Positions 1 through 13,622 of a stretch of DNA of 64,000 nt are shown here, piece after piece. The notes beneath the pieces are model-generated. The model was not told the DNA's origin. It made no database searches and saw only the letters and a list, made by a program, of their open reading frames with translations. The stretch is from Aquanectria penicillioides (Eukaryota > Ascomycota > Sordariomycetes > Hypocreales > Nectriaceae). The stretch is taken from NCBI GenBank assembly GCA_003415625.1, contig PYIU01000002.1, positions 5,084,001 to 5,148,000 on the forward strand, given 5' to 3'. The translations under genes and the position numbers were made by a program. Numbering within the stretch: the first letter of the stretch is position 1; every line of letters starts with the position of its first letter.

Positions 1-713
1 CGGCTCAAAGGGCAGCCGCCACACCAAAATACGAAAACCAGCAGTTCGAGGGCACGCGAGCACGTGTCCCCATCCCAGATCCTGGTGCTCACTCACACTC
101 TCCAACACTACATAGTCAAATCGCCAGATACTGGATGGTCAACAAGCCCGGGGGCCGGGGTTTCACGGGCCAGGGTCTACTTGAAAACAAGGGTCGTGGA
201 AAATTGCCATTCACTATTCGTCCTACAACGGGGATGAGCACGTGTCCCAGTGTCCTCCCCTCGACTGTGCAACCGCCAACCCCAGTTCCAGCCGAATCCC
301 ACCCATCATCGTCGTGTGTGAGCCAACGTGGGGGAAGCTCTGAGGCGCTTTGAGGCCGCATGGCCGCATGGCCGCCTACCCCCCTGGTTGTTCTTGGGCC
401 GGCCCCACGGATATCGCTATCCCGCGATTCAGGATCCCTGACCGACTCGCTGGCTTCGCCTGATGTGCGGTCTGCCATCTGGTTGGTAACTACTGTACCA
501 TGTCCCCCGTGCAATTGTATGCATGTGCATCATGTACATCAAACTCCTGTCCGGTCTTTTCCCTAGACTCCATCATTAACCAAATATCAACCAATATGAA
601 TCATCACCCGCCACTGCCGGTCTCTGTCCTTACGACCCGAATTCCGTCTTGGCCGATCCATTCATTACAGGTCTCGTGCCTAGACCATTGACTCTCCAAG
701 CTAGACTTCAGCC
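1..713. other. Left-edge intergenic DNA, no gene supported
   Basis: Short open frames exist on both strands, but none has a recognisable domain or a convincing intron pattern. The stretch is the 3' side of the P5C dehydrogenase gene. A CACGTG hexamer lies near 59-64. Nothing else is supported. Confidence 0.5.
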
Positions 714-2717
714 TCAGACGTCGTTACTGGGGTAAGCGACCTTGGTCGTCGGAACAAACTCTTCCTTAATCGCCCGAACGTTGACAAACCGGGTAAGCAG
801 GTTCTGGCTTCCGGCCTTGTCGTTGGTGCCGCTTGCTCGCGAACCGCCGAAGGGCTGCTGACCCACAACGGCGCCGGTGCTCTTGCAGTTGACGTAAAAG
901 TTACCGGCAGCGTTGCGGAGCTTCTCTTCGGCAAACCGCACAGCCTCTCGGTCCGCGGCGAAGATGGAACCGGTGAGGCCATATTCAGAGGTAGACTCAA
1001 CCAGCTTGCACACGGCACCGAAAGCATCGGGAGCAGCGTCGTCGTACACGTGAGTGGTCAGGATAGGACCGAAGAACTCAGTGGAGAAGAACTTGTGAGC
1101 CGGGTTGGTGGTGGCATAGATGGTAGGGTGAACGAAGTAGCCCTTGGAAGAGTCGTACTTGCCACCGGTGACGAGCTCCAGATCCTTATCAGTCTTGGCC
1201 TCGTCGATGGCACCCGACAGCTTCTTGAAAGATGCCTCGTGGATGACGGGGCCCATGAAGTGGCCATGCTCCCATGGGACGCCAATGCTGAGCTTCTCGA
1301 CCTCGGCCACTAGCTTCTCCTTGAACTCGGCCCACTTGGACTTGGGCACGTATAGACGAGAAGTGGCACTGCACTTTTGGCCCTGGTACTCGAAAGCACC
1401 ACGGACAGTCTGCTTCACGGCGTTGTCAATGTCAGCCGTAGGGTGGATCAGGTGGAAGTTCTTGCCACCGGTTTCACCGACGACACGGGGGTAGGATCGG
1501 TAGCGGCCCTCGGCGATTCCCTGGCCGATGGTGCCGTACAGCTTACGGAAGACAGCAGTGCTACCGGTGTAGTGCAGGGCAGCGAATTCCTTGTGCTCAA
1601 GGACAACCTTGGTCACCTCGACGGGGTTACCAGGGACAAACTGGATGACGTCCTTGGGCAGGCCAGCCTCGAGGAGAATCTGGTAGACGAGCCAGTTGGA
1701 GGCAATGGAGAAGTCGCTAGGCTTCCAGACAACGACGTTGCCCAGCAGAGCAGGGGCACCAGGAAGGTTGCCAGCAATGGCAGTGAAGTTGAAGGGGCTG
1801 ACGGCATAGACGAAACCCTCGAGAGGTCGGTACTCGAGACGGTTCCAGACGCCAGGGCTGTTGTGCTCAGGCTGGGTGTTGTAGAGCTGCTCGGCGTAGT
1901 GAACGTTGAAACGGAAGAAGTCGGCAAGCTCGGCGGCGGTATCAATCTCAGCCTGCCAGGCGTTCTTGCCCTGGCCGAGCATAGTGGCAGCCATGATATC
2001 GTAGCGGTACTTGGTAGCAATGAGGTCAGCGGCCTTGAGAAAGACGGCAGCGCGATCGGCGAAGGGAAGCGCCTCCCAGGCGGGCTTGGCGGCAAGGGCA
2101 GCATCGATGGCCTTGGAGACATCTGCGGGAGTGGCAGTGTGGTAGGAAGCAACGGTGGTGGCGTGGTCGGCGGGATTGACCTGCTTAGAGAGAGCAGAGA
2201 CCTTGATCTGTAGTGAGTCTATTAGTTGTGTCCCATTCGTGCCGTGATGATGATACCAGCGGCTCTCTATTTCGAGCGGCTGGCGTCGATGATGAAAGTC
2301 GACCACGTACCTCTTTACCGCCAACAACGATGGGGACCTCGAGGGGAAGCTGCTTCTGAAGCTTCTCAATGGCGGCAGTCAGGCCTTCGCGCTGTTCGCT
2401 GTTCTTGGCGTAGTGTTGCTGTGATATGCATTGTTAGCTTTATTTCCTTATCTTTCGCTCTGCACCTCCTCCACATCTCCATCTCCATTCACTGCCGTTT
2501 CCATCCTACCATCTCATGTCGCCTCTCCCAATGCCTCCACCACAATGGCAGCAAAATACACACGAAAAAAAAAAGGGTTTAGTGTACGTACGTTGGGCTC
2601 GTTGAAGACCTTGGGAGGCTTGAAGGAGGCGAGAGTAGCAGCACCCCGCATCTGCTGGGCCCTCATGGCCGATCGCAGACCTTGGGTACCCGCCCGGTTG
2701 AGCAACATGGAGGGCAT
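714..2717 (-). CDS. Delta-1-pyrroline-5-carboxylate dehydrogenase, mitochondrial
   Basis: Oxidises glutamate semialdehyde/P5C to glutamate with NAD+, the second step of proline catabolism, in the mitochondrial matrix. Three exons: 2717-2592, 2418-2311, 2207-714. Both introns are GT..AG and in frame, giving 575 aa, close to the usual fungal length. The N-terminus (about 30 residues: Arg, Ser, Ala and Leu, almost no acid) looks like a mitochondrial presequence. The aldehyde dehydrogenase core is complete: the SPFNFTAIAGNLPGAP segment lies about residues 215-231, the catalytic Glu is in GETGGKNF (about E323) and the catalytic Cys in GQKCSATSR (about C357). The C-terminus reads FGGSRASGTNDKAG, as in the P5CDH subfamily. 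Start chosen because it is the first ATG before the presequence; upstream sequence is pyrimidine-rich. The yeast orthologue is PUT2 and the Aspergillus one is prnC; no other proline genes are adjacent. Confidence 0.95.
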
Positions 2718-4422
2718 TGTGAATGTGTGTATGTGTGTGAGGGATCTCCTTCTCCTCCGTTTTTTTTTAAGTCGACGACAGTGTCGTAGACGGGTATCAC
2801 AGAAAAAAGGCAAATGAAATGGCGCTGGAAGATGAAGGAGGAGGAGGGTGACGTTTAGATGATGAAAAAGAAAAGAGGACGGGAACTTCAAAATGGACGC
2901 CTCCGGACAAAGATATGTCTTTCCCTTTTCTATCAAGATGCTTTTTTGGCAGGGGCACACCAGACTCAAGCTTTCCCTTTATTTGTTTTTTTTTTCCTTC
3001 CCCTCTAATAACCCTCCCACCTTCGCCACAGCTTGCCCGCCTCTCTGCCTGTCTTGCCTCGTTGCGTGTGTGCTTGCTTGCTTGCTTGCTTGCTGAACCG
3101 CGTTCGCCCTGGACTCGGCTTATCGCGGCCTAAGTTTGCTGGGTGAGAGAGTGTCAAGACGTGGGTTTTTTCAAAGCGCGAAGCGGGGACCCGTGGGGCC
3201 GCCGGCCGCATGACGTCTCGGTGCTGGGAGGAACACGTCTTTGTGTTTTTGTTTGGTTCTTTTTTCTTGCTTCCCCTCGGAAGTGCTGTAGAGAGGGATC
3301 TGTAGAGGTTACCGTCACCAGGAAACGAGCTTGTCATGATTATATTTTGTGCTGTGCTGTGCTGTGCTGTGTTGCGCTGTGCTTTGGTAGTTGCACACAC
3401 AACGAACAGCTCCCCTTCCCCAAAGCACAGCTGTGGCCGTCGGCCCAAGCCGGGCGACGGAGCGCCGTGATTGGCCAATGGCTGCCTTGATGTGAACCCA
3501 CCTCGGCCCCGCCGGTTTCGGCGACTTGGTGTCATTGGCTTTTCCCCATTTTCTTTCTTCTCCCGCGAAGAGCCGCACCCGTCGAGGGCTGGCACTAGGC
3601 CTGGATTAGCACAGCTTCGAGTGGCCGCTGGCGAGCTGGCGGTAGACGCCTGGGGCCTTTTTTTTCTCTCTCGTCTAACGGATTTGCTTGTTGCCCATGC
3701 CGTGCGTGTTGTGGCGGGTCGAATGGCGACTACGTTGGAAGCCCGTTCTTCCAAAAAAGAACCGCGCTTTGCCGATGCCTGTCGGGTCATGTGCCCCATC
3801 GTGCATGGGTCGTGAGATACCAAGACAAATGACGATTCCATACTGTATAGATACGGTGCCGTGTTGCAGTGGCAAACCGATTGGCAGCATTTCCAAGAAC
3901 CCCGTATGCACGTACGAACCCTCGCATGTGGCATTAGACAAGAAAGATCCGTCAGGAATGTTGGCATTGACTTGGTTTCCCCAGATTATCCACTTGAGCA
4001 GAGACTCACCTCGTCCACCCCGGATCCAGTGTGTCTCTGAATTACCATGTCCACCCTCCTCTTCTCGAAATCCCAGGATCTGACAAAAAAGGTATCTACT
4101 GTCTCTACGGTGTAAAAAAGAAAGAAAGAAACAGGGGAGCGACAACGAGTTCCATCGTACATAATAGCCCCATCCCCACCAGCCATGATCATTACCGATG
4201 CCATCCTGCCAGCCGCCCGTCTCCACAGCTCGGCTCTTCCAGGCTTATTCCAGGCCCCGTTACCAACAAACATTATCGGCCCTCCGCTCCGACTCCACTT
4301 GCATCTGCCCGTGTTCCTGCCGGGTCATCGTTTCCCGGTTGCGGCCGTTATTACATAGATAAGACAGCATGTTCCTTACTCGTCCTCTCAGACTACCACA
4401 GACGAGTTCGGACGCTCCGCAA
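2718..4422. other. Intergenic: P5CDH promoter side and 3' side of the phosphatase gene
   Basis: About 1.7 kb between two minus-strand genes. It contains short tandem repeats: a TGCT-type run near 3070-3092 and a GCTGT pentamer run near 3351-3372. There is also a GATTGGCCAATGG palindrome-like site with overlapping CCAAT boxes near 3469-3482, a plausible regulatory element. A 320-codon minus-strand open frame spans these repeats but has no protein signature. No gene supported. Confidence 0.5.
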
Positions 4423-7044
4423 CTATTTGTGAGCTTCTAGCTCCGGAGGCGGCGTCGCAGGCTCATCTCTCTTTCGGTAGTTCAGCAACGGCACTGTCAG
4501 TCCATACATCTCTGTCCGGCCATCCGGGTCGTGCTGGTCAATTTCCACATTGATACACACGTCTAGAGTCCCGTCGTGGCCCGTTCCGTGAGTCTGTGGC
4601 GACGCGGCCTTGTGATCCGTCCCGGACCCGGTCTCGCCTTTGTGCAGGTGGCTGTGACCGTTCTTGCCCAAGAACGACTCGTCATGGCCTTGGGCCTCGG
4701 CCTGACCAGATGCGTCGCCATTAGTCATCGCACCGGCATTGTTGGGTGAGTTTTCCGTGATGGAGGCAAAGTTGCGGCTAGGCATCGTACAATGGTTGTG
4801 ACCTGCCGTCTTGGTCGAATCACCGGGGTCCTTGTTGAAGAGATCCAGCAGTGTCTCATCCGTCTTCGAGTTCAAGTGGTGAATCTTGTTTCGGCGGGCC
4901 AGCAGGTTCGCAACTGCCTGGGGCGGGGGCTTGTTGACAATGGCGGATGAAATAACGTTGACCATGTAGCGATGATCCTCCTCAGCGGGAATCTTGAGAT
5001 CGGGGTTCGAGTAGAACCGTCCAAGAGCCGCCAGATGCACATCACCTCCGAGAATAGTCACTCGCACAGAAAACTCTGCAGCCACTTTCTGCAGAGATGT
5101 CATCAAGTCATGACGCTCCTTCTTGTGAGTTCTAGCAGTGTAATGGTCATCAAGATCATCCAACAGATCAATGCTGCCGTCGAATTGGTTGAAGAGACCG
5201 CCACCAAGACCAAATCGACGGTTCAAGAGCTTCACGGGGCCCATAAGGGGACTTCGGAAGATGTTTTCCAACCAAGTCAGACGCTACACTGCCGTCAGCC
5301 TTTGCGCACACCTTGTCAGAAATACTATGTTACATACCGGGTATGCGATGGGGATGCCGAGAAGCAAAATCAGATGCTTGATGGGCTGGTCAGACTCCGC
5401 TGCTGCCCGCAATTCGGATCGCAACCTGTCGAAAACGACATCGTATGTCTCTGGGTAGTTGACCTGGTGTCGAGTTCGCTGCACGACTTGTTAGCTCCAC
5501 GGCACTGCGATTCGTAACGAGAGACCAACCTCGGTTCGCGCGTCAATTCCAAGCAGAGCAATCCGGGCACCGAGTCGAGCATACAGGTTGTGCGAGTGTT
5601 CCTCCACGTATGGGCCGGGCTTGGGGCCCAGAATATACTGCGGTTCCGTCTTTTGAGGCGCAACGAAGGTGTCAATGAGCTGGTTTGGATCCGGTCCTTG
5701 GGTAGTGCTCGCAAGTGCGGCATAGTCTATGAGTTTTTAGCCAAGATTCTCCCTCTGACTTTCCGTAGTCCTACCTGTTGTGTAAGTGGAAGGCGGTGGC
5801 GGCATATGGTGCTGGAAGAGCATATAATACTTGTGCGCGGTACCACCGATGCCTCGGAATACGTCGCAACGCATGAAGTTGTCCACATAGGACCCAAAGC
5901 CGTCGATGATCTGAAAGCGAGTCAATGAGGCGTAACCTCAGCATCCGTAGGCTAAACTTACGTCATGGTCGTCCCAGATGTTGATCTGGGGAATTTGGCC
6001 ATTGACCGTCGCAAATGGCGCTGTGTTGTACCAGCGAAGGTAGTTCTTGAGGTAGTAGTCGTCGCATTCGGCGCGAAGCGTCTCGGGGAAAGGAAAATCC
6101 CTGCGCTTCTTGGGGTTTCCGATATCAGTCCACGGTCGCAAGGGACCGTCTACTCGGATGCCATCGTTGTAGATCTGATCGCCACCCCCGACCATGACGT
6201 GGAAGGGAATCGACTTGTGCTTCCGTACCACATCGTTCCACAGCGCAGGACCGCTCCATGCTTCCTCGTCGGTGCCGACACTGAAGCCATTGCACGAGTA
6301 GAACATGATGCGCATCGACTCTGTCGCAGCGGGAACATAAAAAGTGTTGATTCGGGGCTTGTGTTCGGTCGAGAAGCGCATTTCGGGGAGCTCGTATTCG
6401 AAGCTGGCCTCGGTGGCCTCGATCGGGGCGCTGATGTCAAACGCCCAGAATGTGTTTCGCGGGTCCGAATAGAGACAATGCCCTTCGACTCGGGTTTCCC
6501 CAGGTGTTCCGTTCGATAGCTCGGCGCCATTGGTCTCGCCGTTGGTTTCGCCAGGCAATACCAATTGGGGCACCTTTCCATGCGAAGCTTTTCGCAGAAC
6601 CAAGAAGGGCTGATGAAGGGGAATCTTTCCGCCTCCTCGGACAACGACCAGAACGCTGCCATACCAGCGACCCTCGTTCATGCGACGGTAGTTTAGCAAC
6701 GGGCCACAGACAATCTCCTTGCCATCTGGCGCCTCGACGGGTTGCGAAGTTTCCACTGCGCCATCGTAAGACTGGGGGTCTGCTTTCGCCTCGGCAGCCG
6801 CGAGCGAAACAGGTTGGTGCTTCCCAACGCCGTGCGCGCTTCGGTTGTCGCCGTCGGGCTCAACGCGGTTTGTATGGAGAAAGTCAGTCAACTCTCCCGA
6901 AGTACCTTCTTGGTGAGGGTCACGCGCTCCGGCAGCAGCGTATTTGGCAAAGGCCGACGACTCCTGGTGCCGCCAGCGGCTAGCCGACGCATGTGGGTTG
7001 CGGTCGTCTCCCGTCAACGGTCTCTCGGCATCGTGAGTCGACAT
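4423..7044 (-). CDS. PhoD-like metallophosphatase (fungal PhoD-related family)
   Basis: Five exons: 7044-5962, 5910-5775, 5726-5530, 5478-5338, 5283-4423. All introns are GT..AG and the reading frame closes to 805 aa. The metal-binding signature of the PhoD superfamily is formed across intron 1: exon 1 ends in WDDHD and exon 2 continues IIDGFGSY. Other family motifs are GGGDQIYNDG (exon 1) and ILGGDVHLAALGRF (exon 5). The family comprises calcium/iron-dependent phosphodiesterase or phosphatase folds; the substrate of the fungal cytosolic members is not known to me. The C-terminal 130 residues are polar and low in complexity, followed by a short ordered tail. The start is the first ATG of the frame (7044). 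The frame stays open for another 32 codons upstream, but those contain no ATG. The 5' flank carries a GA/CT-rich tract near 7405-7442. Confidence 0.9.
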
Positions 7045-7928
7045 GTTGCGGGACGTGGGCGTGGACTTAGACCAATTCGAGGTCTCTGGGCGAATCGGGT
7101 CACAGCAAGCGAACAAATGGTGACAGGATGGCCTGCGCAAAAGTTACGTGGGTTTGCAGATGGCCGTCGAGGAGAGCGGCGCAAGCTGCAGCTGAGTGTC
7201 TTGGAGGCCCGAGGAGCAAAAAGTCACTACTGTCGTAGTTGGTGCAGCAACAGCTTGGTCGACGGCACGGCGATCCAAATAATGTCCCAACGCGCAGAGG
7301 GCCAGCGCTGACAATGGGGTGAGATAAGAGCCCAAGCCAACGCAGTAAGAGGTGAGAAGTGTAGAAAATGAGCAAAAGAGGGCAGGACACAAGGAAGAGG
7401 TTGAAGGGGGGAGAGAGAGAGAACGAGAGAGAGAGAGAGAGCCAAAGCAGGAAAGCAAGTAAAAGCTACCTAACTAGAGACACCACAACCCAAGACACCA
7501 GCAACAGATGACGCAGGTGCGGTGCTCAGGACTCGAGTCGAGGCCAAGATCCAGACTTCGGGCGTCAGACAGGGATCCCAAAGGACAATACCACTGTCCG
7601 CTACCCACTGCAGTCATCCCGCTACGGCATGGGCTATGACACTAGCGACGAGAAGAGTAACTACCTGCGATGTGCGCAAAGACAAACCACAGGCATAAAA
7701 ACTGGCCCAGGTCCTGTTCAAGACGCGGAAAGCTGTGTTTGGTAGTACTTTTCCCTTGTCCCCCCTTGGGTTCCCTCCCCGACGGGTCCCCACCAGCGAC
7801 TCTATTTGGCGCGTGTTGTACCTAAGTGCCTTTAAGCTTACTGGGCTGGGCCGATGGACATTTCAGCTGGCTTGGACGGGCTGAGCTCATCAGGCCAGAA
7901 GCAAAGACAACATGTGTTTTCTTCTTAC

Positions 7929-7965
7929 CTGCTGCTGCTGCTGCTGCTGCTGCCGCCGCTGCTTC
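7929..7965. repeat. CTG/CCG trinucleotide microsatellite
   Basis: About seven consecutive CTG units followed by CCG and CTT variants. It lies in the gene-poor region, so it is unlikely to encode a protein repeat. Confidence 0.85.
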
Positions 7966-10900
7966 TGTATCGTCTTTTTGCTAGCAGCGCTCAGATGAGA
8001 GCGCCCTCCCTCTCAAATGCCGTCCCGTTCAACCCGCGTAGCCGGCCACGAGGCGCATCGTCATGGCCATGGTTGGGGTGGTGATGTTGCCAGCGGAAAT
8101 TATCCTGCCTGCCATTGGCTCCCCAGCAAGAGCTAGCAGCACACCTCCCCATACCATATCTCCATACCAGCTTTCCCTTCTGCCACATACTTGCTCCCAC
8201 ACAGCCCTGCGGCTGTTCCTGTGCGCTTGGCTGCCCTCTCAGATGCCCTGCTGACGCTGCTACGTACTTTCCTATCAGCTGACAGCCTCTTGTCTACAAC
8301 CTCTGGCAGACCCATGGCAGCCACGCGGCAACATGCGGTCGCGACGCCGAAGGATTGGCCTGGCCCTACCCGGAGAGAGGGTTGGCGAATGCTACTGGAG
8401 GGGACCGTACGAACGTATGTAATCAATCTCTTGTTTGCTTTGTGCGGCCCGGTCGCCAAGACCTCGTTCGCGCAGCTGTGGAAACGCAAGCAAGTCCGTT
8501 TCTCCCCAGAGATCATTTTGAAACGCCAGAGCCCACCCTCTGACGCCGCTCAATCTTAGAATCTGTGCAGTTCACGCAAGACCGGCACCTAGATTTGCAC
8601 TACCGCGCGAAGATCAGTTAGCTAGGATGTGTAAGGATCCTCGCTCCCCATGTAAGGTTGCTGATCCTGATGCTGACTTTTGAAAAAAAGAACTTCCCAT
8701 GAAGGTACGCAAATAAGTCAACGCTACTACTCTACTTATCTATGTGGTCCGTGTCGGCTATATTACTCCCCCTATACAGCACTCGATTTTTCCTATTGCG
8801 TAGCTGTGGTCATCGGGACGACCCATGCACGTGTGTTTCAGCGCCGGCGACCCGGATTTGACATGTTCAAAATTCTGCCGTGGTGGACTATACCTTGCGG
8901 ATGTAACAAATGTCTCGTAGACTTTGAGGCAGCTCCCGAACGTCACTGTTTGACTGAGCTGGCCCATGTCGATCTTTATGTGACGTCATGCTCTCTCGCC
9001 TACACAACCAGCCAGTGACGGCACTTGTTATCCTGGTCTACTTTTTAGAGTCCCTTACAACCAACGCAACCCACATCGGATCCAACAACATAACATCTAT
9101 ATAGTATGGGAAATTGCCTGTCTTATCTTAAGTGGTGGATATGGCGAAGGCCTCTCTAGCAATTTTGACTAAGAGGAACAAGTATTGTTTCGGTTTGATT
9201 CCTAGTGTGGTGAGACAACAACGACCAACACCAAGCTGATACTGACACTCGAACAATCCCAACTCTACTCTACAAAAAGGAGGAATCCCAGATATACTCG
9301 GCTCATTATCGAGAAACGCACAGACACAGAAAATAACACCAGCATCAATCTCGAAACACACGGTGCAACTGGATCCATTCGAACAACAATGCTGATCGTA
9401 ACAGTAAGTCAAGACTGTTGTCGACCAAGAATCAGCAGGCAATGTATGAGTACTGTGTCTAGAGACTATAATACTCATAAATACTCAAGCACTCAAGTAT
9501 TTTGCTTTGATGTTGATCAAACCCCTCATACGAATAACCCCTACCTTTTTTTTTTCATCGACCTTGACCGTCAAATACTGTGATGAACTTCATAGTAGGG
9601 TGTCAGAACGCATAAATCGTTGCACAGCCAAGCGCTGCATTGAACCACAGCCAATACGAAGTAGTTGTGCAAGCGGGTACTTGATTACATAATCAGAAAC
9701 GAACATATCCTCGATCCACGGTCGCGCAAAAAATTTCATTTCTCGAAAAACCTTGGATTACCTCCGTCCGAAACGAGGATGAGCTCGAACGCAGCACTGA
9801 AACACCAACAATATGCTGGTCTATCTACCGGAAGCTGACGCGTCTTTCTGGCGTACCATGTTTCGAGTGTCAATCGCATTCTCGCTCTCCGGGTTCACTG
9901 AGCATGGAATTTTCCCTACGACATGGTGATTTCCCACATTCTGCGTCTCAGGAGTACCAGAAAGGTATTCGAAAGTGACAATCCAGCGCAGCCCAGTCGT
10001 ACAACCCCGACCGGCCTTATTATTGCGTCAACGGTAGGTGATACGCGTGAAATGATGATGTGCATGCAAAAAAATCATCGCAAATCTTTACAACACGGCA
10101 TATGTGTGTACAGCAATGGGTTCTCTCTGTGCCCGAATTGCTGAAGGAATATCAACGTGCCAAGATCAAACTGCCCTACTATTACCAAACACCTCTGTTC
10201 TTACAATCCGAAAGACAATGGTGCATGAAGATAGGGCAACATCGCAAGCCATTTTCGCTCATGAATTATGTCCTCTGCCGTAGCTGAAAATTTGGTGGCT
10301 TTGGGGCTGCCTTCTCGCTTGCCCGTATTCCGCCCAGCCAGCTTTATTAGGGTGATGGCGTTATCATTTGTGACGTCTCCTCACAGATGGGCTGGTTACG
10401 GTAGACCAACCTGCCGTGGGCCTTTGCTGGTCCATCTTGGTAGGTCCTGGTCTCTTCCTGGTCTCCTCCTGGCCCTCTTCCCGGCCTGGCCTGACCGGCC
10501 GTGGGCCTTGGGTCGTGTCAGCTACAGTACCCAATAGCCTCGCATCGCTTGCCGAATCCTCAGCTGGCCTGGCCTGGCCTCCTTACGGTCGGGGCCTTCT
10601 AGAAGCCCGGTCGAGTGCTGGTCGCCGTCAGTTACCCAAGGGATGATGCAACTCCCCCGAGCGCCGACCAGGGGCGTCTCAGGTCGAGACAAACGAACGC
10701 TAACTGACGCCCACCAAATTGGCGAAACACCCGCTCCAGCACATGAGCACATGGGCATATGGGGAGGGGGCCTCAGACGCCCGCAATTCTGGATATGAGC
10801 ACGAGAGGAGAAAAAAAGAATAGGCGGTGGAACGGCGTCAGATCACCACCGACGACGGATCAGGGCCGCTGCGCGGTATGTGCGAGCTGCCCCATCAGTC

Positions 10901-13572
10901 TGGAACTCTGCATCGGTGCCCTCAGCCGAACAAGGGACGAGGATGGGAGCTAGAACATTGAACACGTATCTGAGGGGCGCGGGCGCCGCCATCTTGTGCT
11001 AACCAAGGATTCTTTAGGCGTCTCTTTCCACCGACAACAGCCTGGCTCTCGGCAAGCTGGGGTCGATGGTGGCAGAGATCAGGTAATGCATGTTGTAGCA
11101 GTACGTACACACAATCTGCTTTCGGCCGTGGCTCGAATGGCACTGTACATGTAATGAGCCAAGGTCTGGCGAGGCCTAGGGCCTAGCTTGGCCCCCTCAG
11201 TTGACCTGGCTGACCGTCAATCGGTGGAGCCAGCAAAATGCGAGACCCTCACCGAGCTGAGATCAGGCGCTGTGAGGCCCTCTTGGCAGATAGTGATGGC
11301 TTCCTAGACAGCCATGATTGAGAACGCGAGGAAGCCGTAAAGAGCGATGAGCAGATGGACGACAGAGGGAGACGCGGACGCAGGTGCAAGTGAAGGGAAA
11401 ATCCATGCAGCAAAGGCAGATATGTACGGATATCCGAAGAGATCTGGGCTTTTGCGAGGGCCTTCCCTGGAGAATTGGCCAATGGCTGTATATCGTGCGG
11501 TTTCATAATAGCTTTTGGAGCGTCACCGGTGACATCAGCAAGCGGATGGACAGGCGCCATTCTGCTCCCATCGACCAGCCACGGACGTTGATGTTATTTT
11601 TGTACTACCATCACAGCCACATATAGGCTCCTCCTTACATATATGCCGTGTCAGTCCCCTCTCTTCCAAGACGGGACTTCACCACATGTTTGTCGTCGTC
11701 AGAGACATGGGCAAGGACCGGTTTGCACAGAATGGGATTCGGGGTATCTGACCACAGTGTTCCTGGCGGATTGAGCCATGAAATTAGACGGGATCGTCTT
11801 GTTTCCAGCCCTCCAGCCATGCCACGATCGGAACGCAGGGGGCTAAGCCAATTCGGGTAGTATTCTTGGCTCAGCGTCTGCGTGTCTCAATCTGTCCGTG
11901 GCACCCTCTTGGGAAAGGCAAAAAGAGCAAAAGAAGATAGTGTGGCACTTTGGAGTGGTGGTGGATGGCGGTGGTGGGGGGCTGGAAGGCGCCGATGAAA
12001 TGAGCTGGCTGTGCGGTGCAGCCCGCATGTGCAGCAGTGCGTCGTCCCAAGATGCATAGGCCAGTGATTTTATTAGCCTCTCCCTTTTTTTTTTCTTTCT
12101 CTTTCTTTCCTTGTTAGGTAACGTCTGGCCTGAGTACTATGTAGAGGGCTCCTCCGAATTGTGGTCTGTTGGTGTTCAGTCCTGTCGTTTGAGCTGTCAA
12201 GATCGAGGCGGAACCTGAAATCAAGCACGGTTCACCGCTCGACTTTCGGGGATATATGTCGAATGAGAAGATGGGATGGTTGGACGGCATGAATATTCCA
12301 GGGACTGGGTTTATAGCACACGGACTGAGCAGAGTGTCCGTCGTCTGGCCTCGGTTCCTGCAATTGGCACGATGGCCGTTCTGCAAAGGCAGCTGATGCG
12401 AATCGCGATACTTTCCAGGAGCGGAATGGATTGGCATGCGTCGCTGTATGTACGGAATACAGCAACATATGCACAGCTCGCCAAGGGTCTTCTGCGAGCG
12501 GTGGTAGTCCGTCACCCCCATCCCCCCCCATCTCCCCATTCTCCCATCCAGCCATCATGACAACCCGCCTCCGTGAGTCCCGGACAGTCGCAAGAGGCTG
12601 GAAGCCCAAGTGCTTGTCTGCTTGTGCTTTGGCGACTGGGTGGCAATGTTTCTCCTCCTCTTGTCAAAATCGGCCAGAACGCACCTGGCTTGCATCTTCT
12701 CCACTGGTCCGTTTGTTGGGCCCTCTCGGAAATGCAGAAGCGAGCGGTGCCTAGAACGCCAATCCGTCCAGCCGCCTCTACGATGATGGACCCACGACTG
12801 GGCCGGTGGCCCCCCCTCGCGTCCACCACTCGCCGACCTTGGGGCGAGCTAGCTTTTACCAGCTACGTCGTACAGGTGGTAAAGCTACTGTGTACTGTAC
12901 CGGGCGACAAACGGCCTGGCCCCGAAGGAAATAGAGGCCAGTTCAAAGCCTGAAGAGGCCAGCCCAGCAGGGGATTGATGATCCCCGTCCAGGCAGGTCG
13001 TTTGGCGGCAACGCCTCAGGGCGCTAAGGTAGCCAGGGGACCGGAATGGAGTGTCTGTCCCATGCGCGATGTCATATGTGTGCCTCTCAGTCTCCTATAC
13101 AACACATGGAACTATTCCATAATGTTATTTTAATATTGAAATGGCAGAAACCTAGCAGGTAGGAGGTTAAGCAGAGGTGAGAGCAGAAGGAGGAGTGGCA
13201 TAAACCATTTGGCCGAGATCATCCAGGGGATGAGACACTTTGCACTTTTCCCCTGTGGAGGCTTGACGGCAGAGGCTGGTTGTTTTCGTCATTGCTATCC
13301 CGAGACAAGGTCCCGTCGCGGTGTGCATGGGAGTGACAGTGTGCTGCGTGTGGATGTATGTATGTGTGTGCGTGCGTATGCTTTTGTGTTCCAGTCTTGT
13401 AAACCTCGCTCCCGGAGGTAGGCAAGACAAAAAAAAAACCAACCATGACAAGTTAAGCCAAGACATTGTCAGCAGCCGAAGCAGAGGGATTGGTCCATGG
13501 ATGGACTGATGGATGAGAGAAGGATGAGAAGCAGCAGCCGCAGCACGTAAGTATCAGCAAGCTCTGTCTTAC

Positions 13573-13622
13573 AGGACGCGCGCGCGCACGCACACTCACA
13601 CTCACACACACACACACAACAC
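13573..13622. repeat. CG/CA dinucleotide tract
   Basis: Alternating purine-pyrimidine run: a short CG block followed by ACTC and CA units, a type of sequence able to adopt Z-DNA. It is non-coding. Confidence 0.8.

Noticed and set aside
1377..2213. 278-codon plus-strand frame antisense to P5C dehydrogenase
   Set aside because: Composition and frame are the mirror of a conserved coding exon; no motif of its own.
3005..3967. 320-codon open frame on the minus strand
   Set aside because: It runs through pentamer and tetramer repeats, has no domain and low-complexity composition, and lies in normal intergenic position.
7045..7140. N-terminal extension of the PhoD-like protein
   Set aside because: The frame is open but has no ATG upstream of 7044, only a non-ATG codon at its edge.
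13573..13622. CRISPR-like or array-like repeats
   Set aside because: These are simple dinucleotide tracts without spacers; the genome is fungal.
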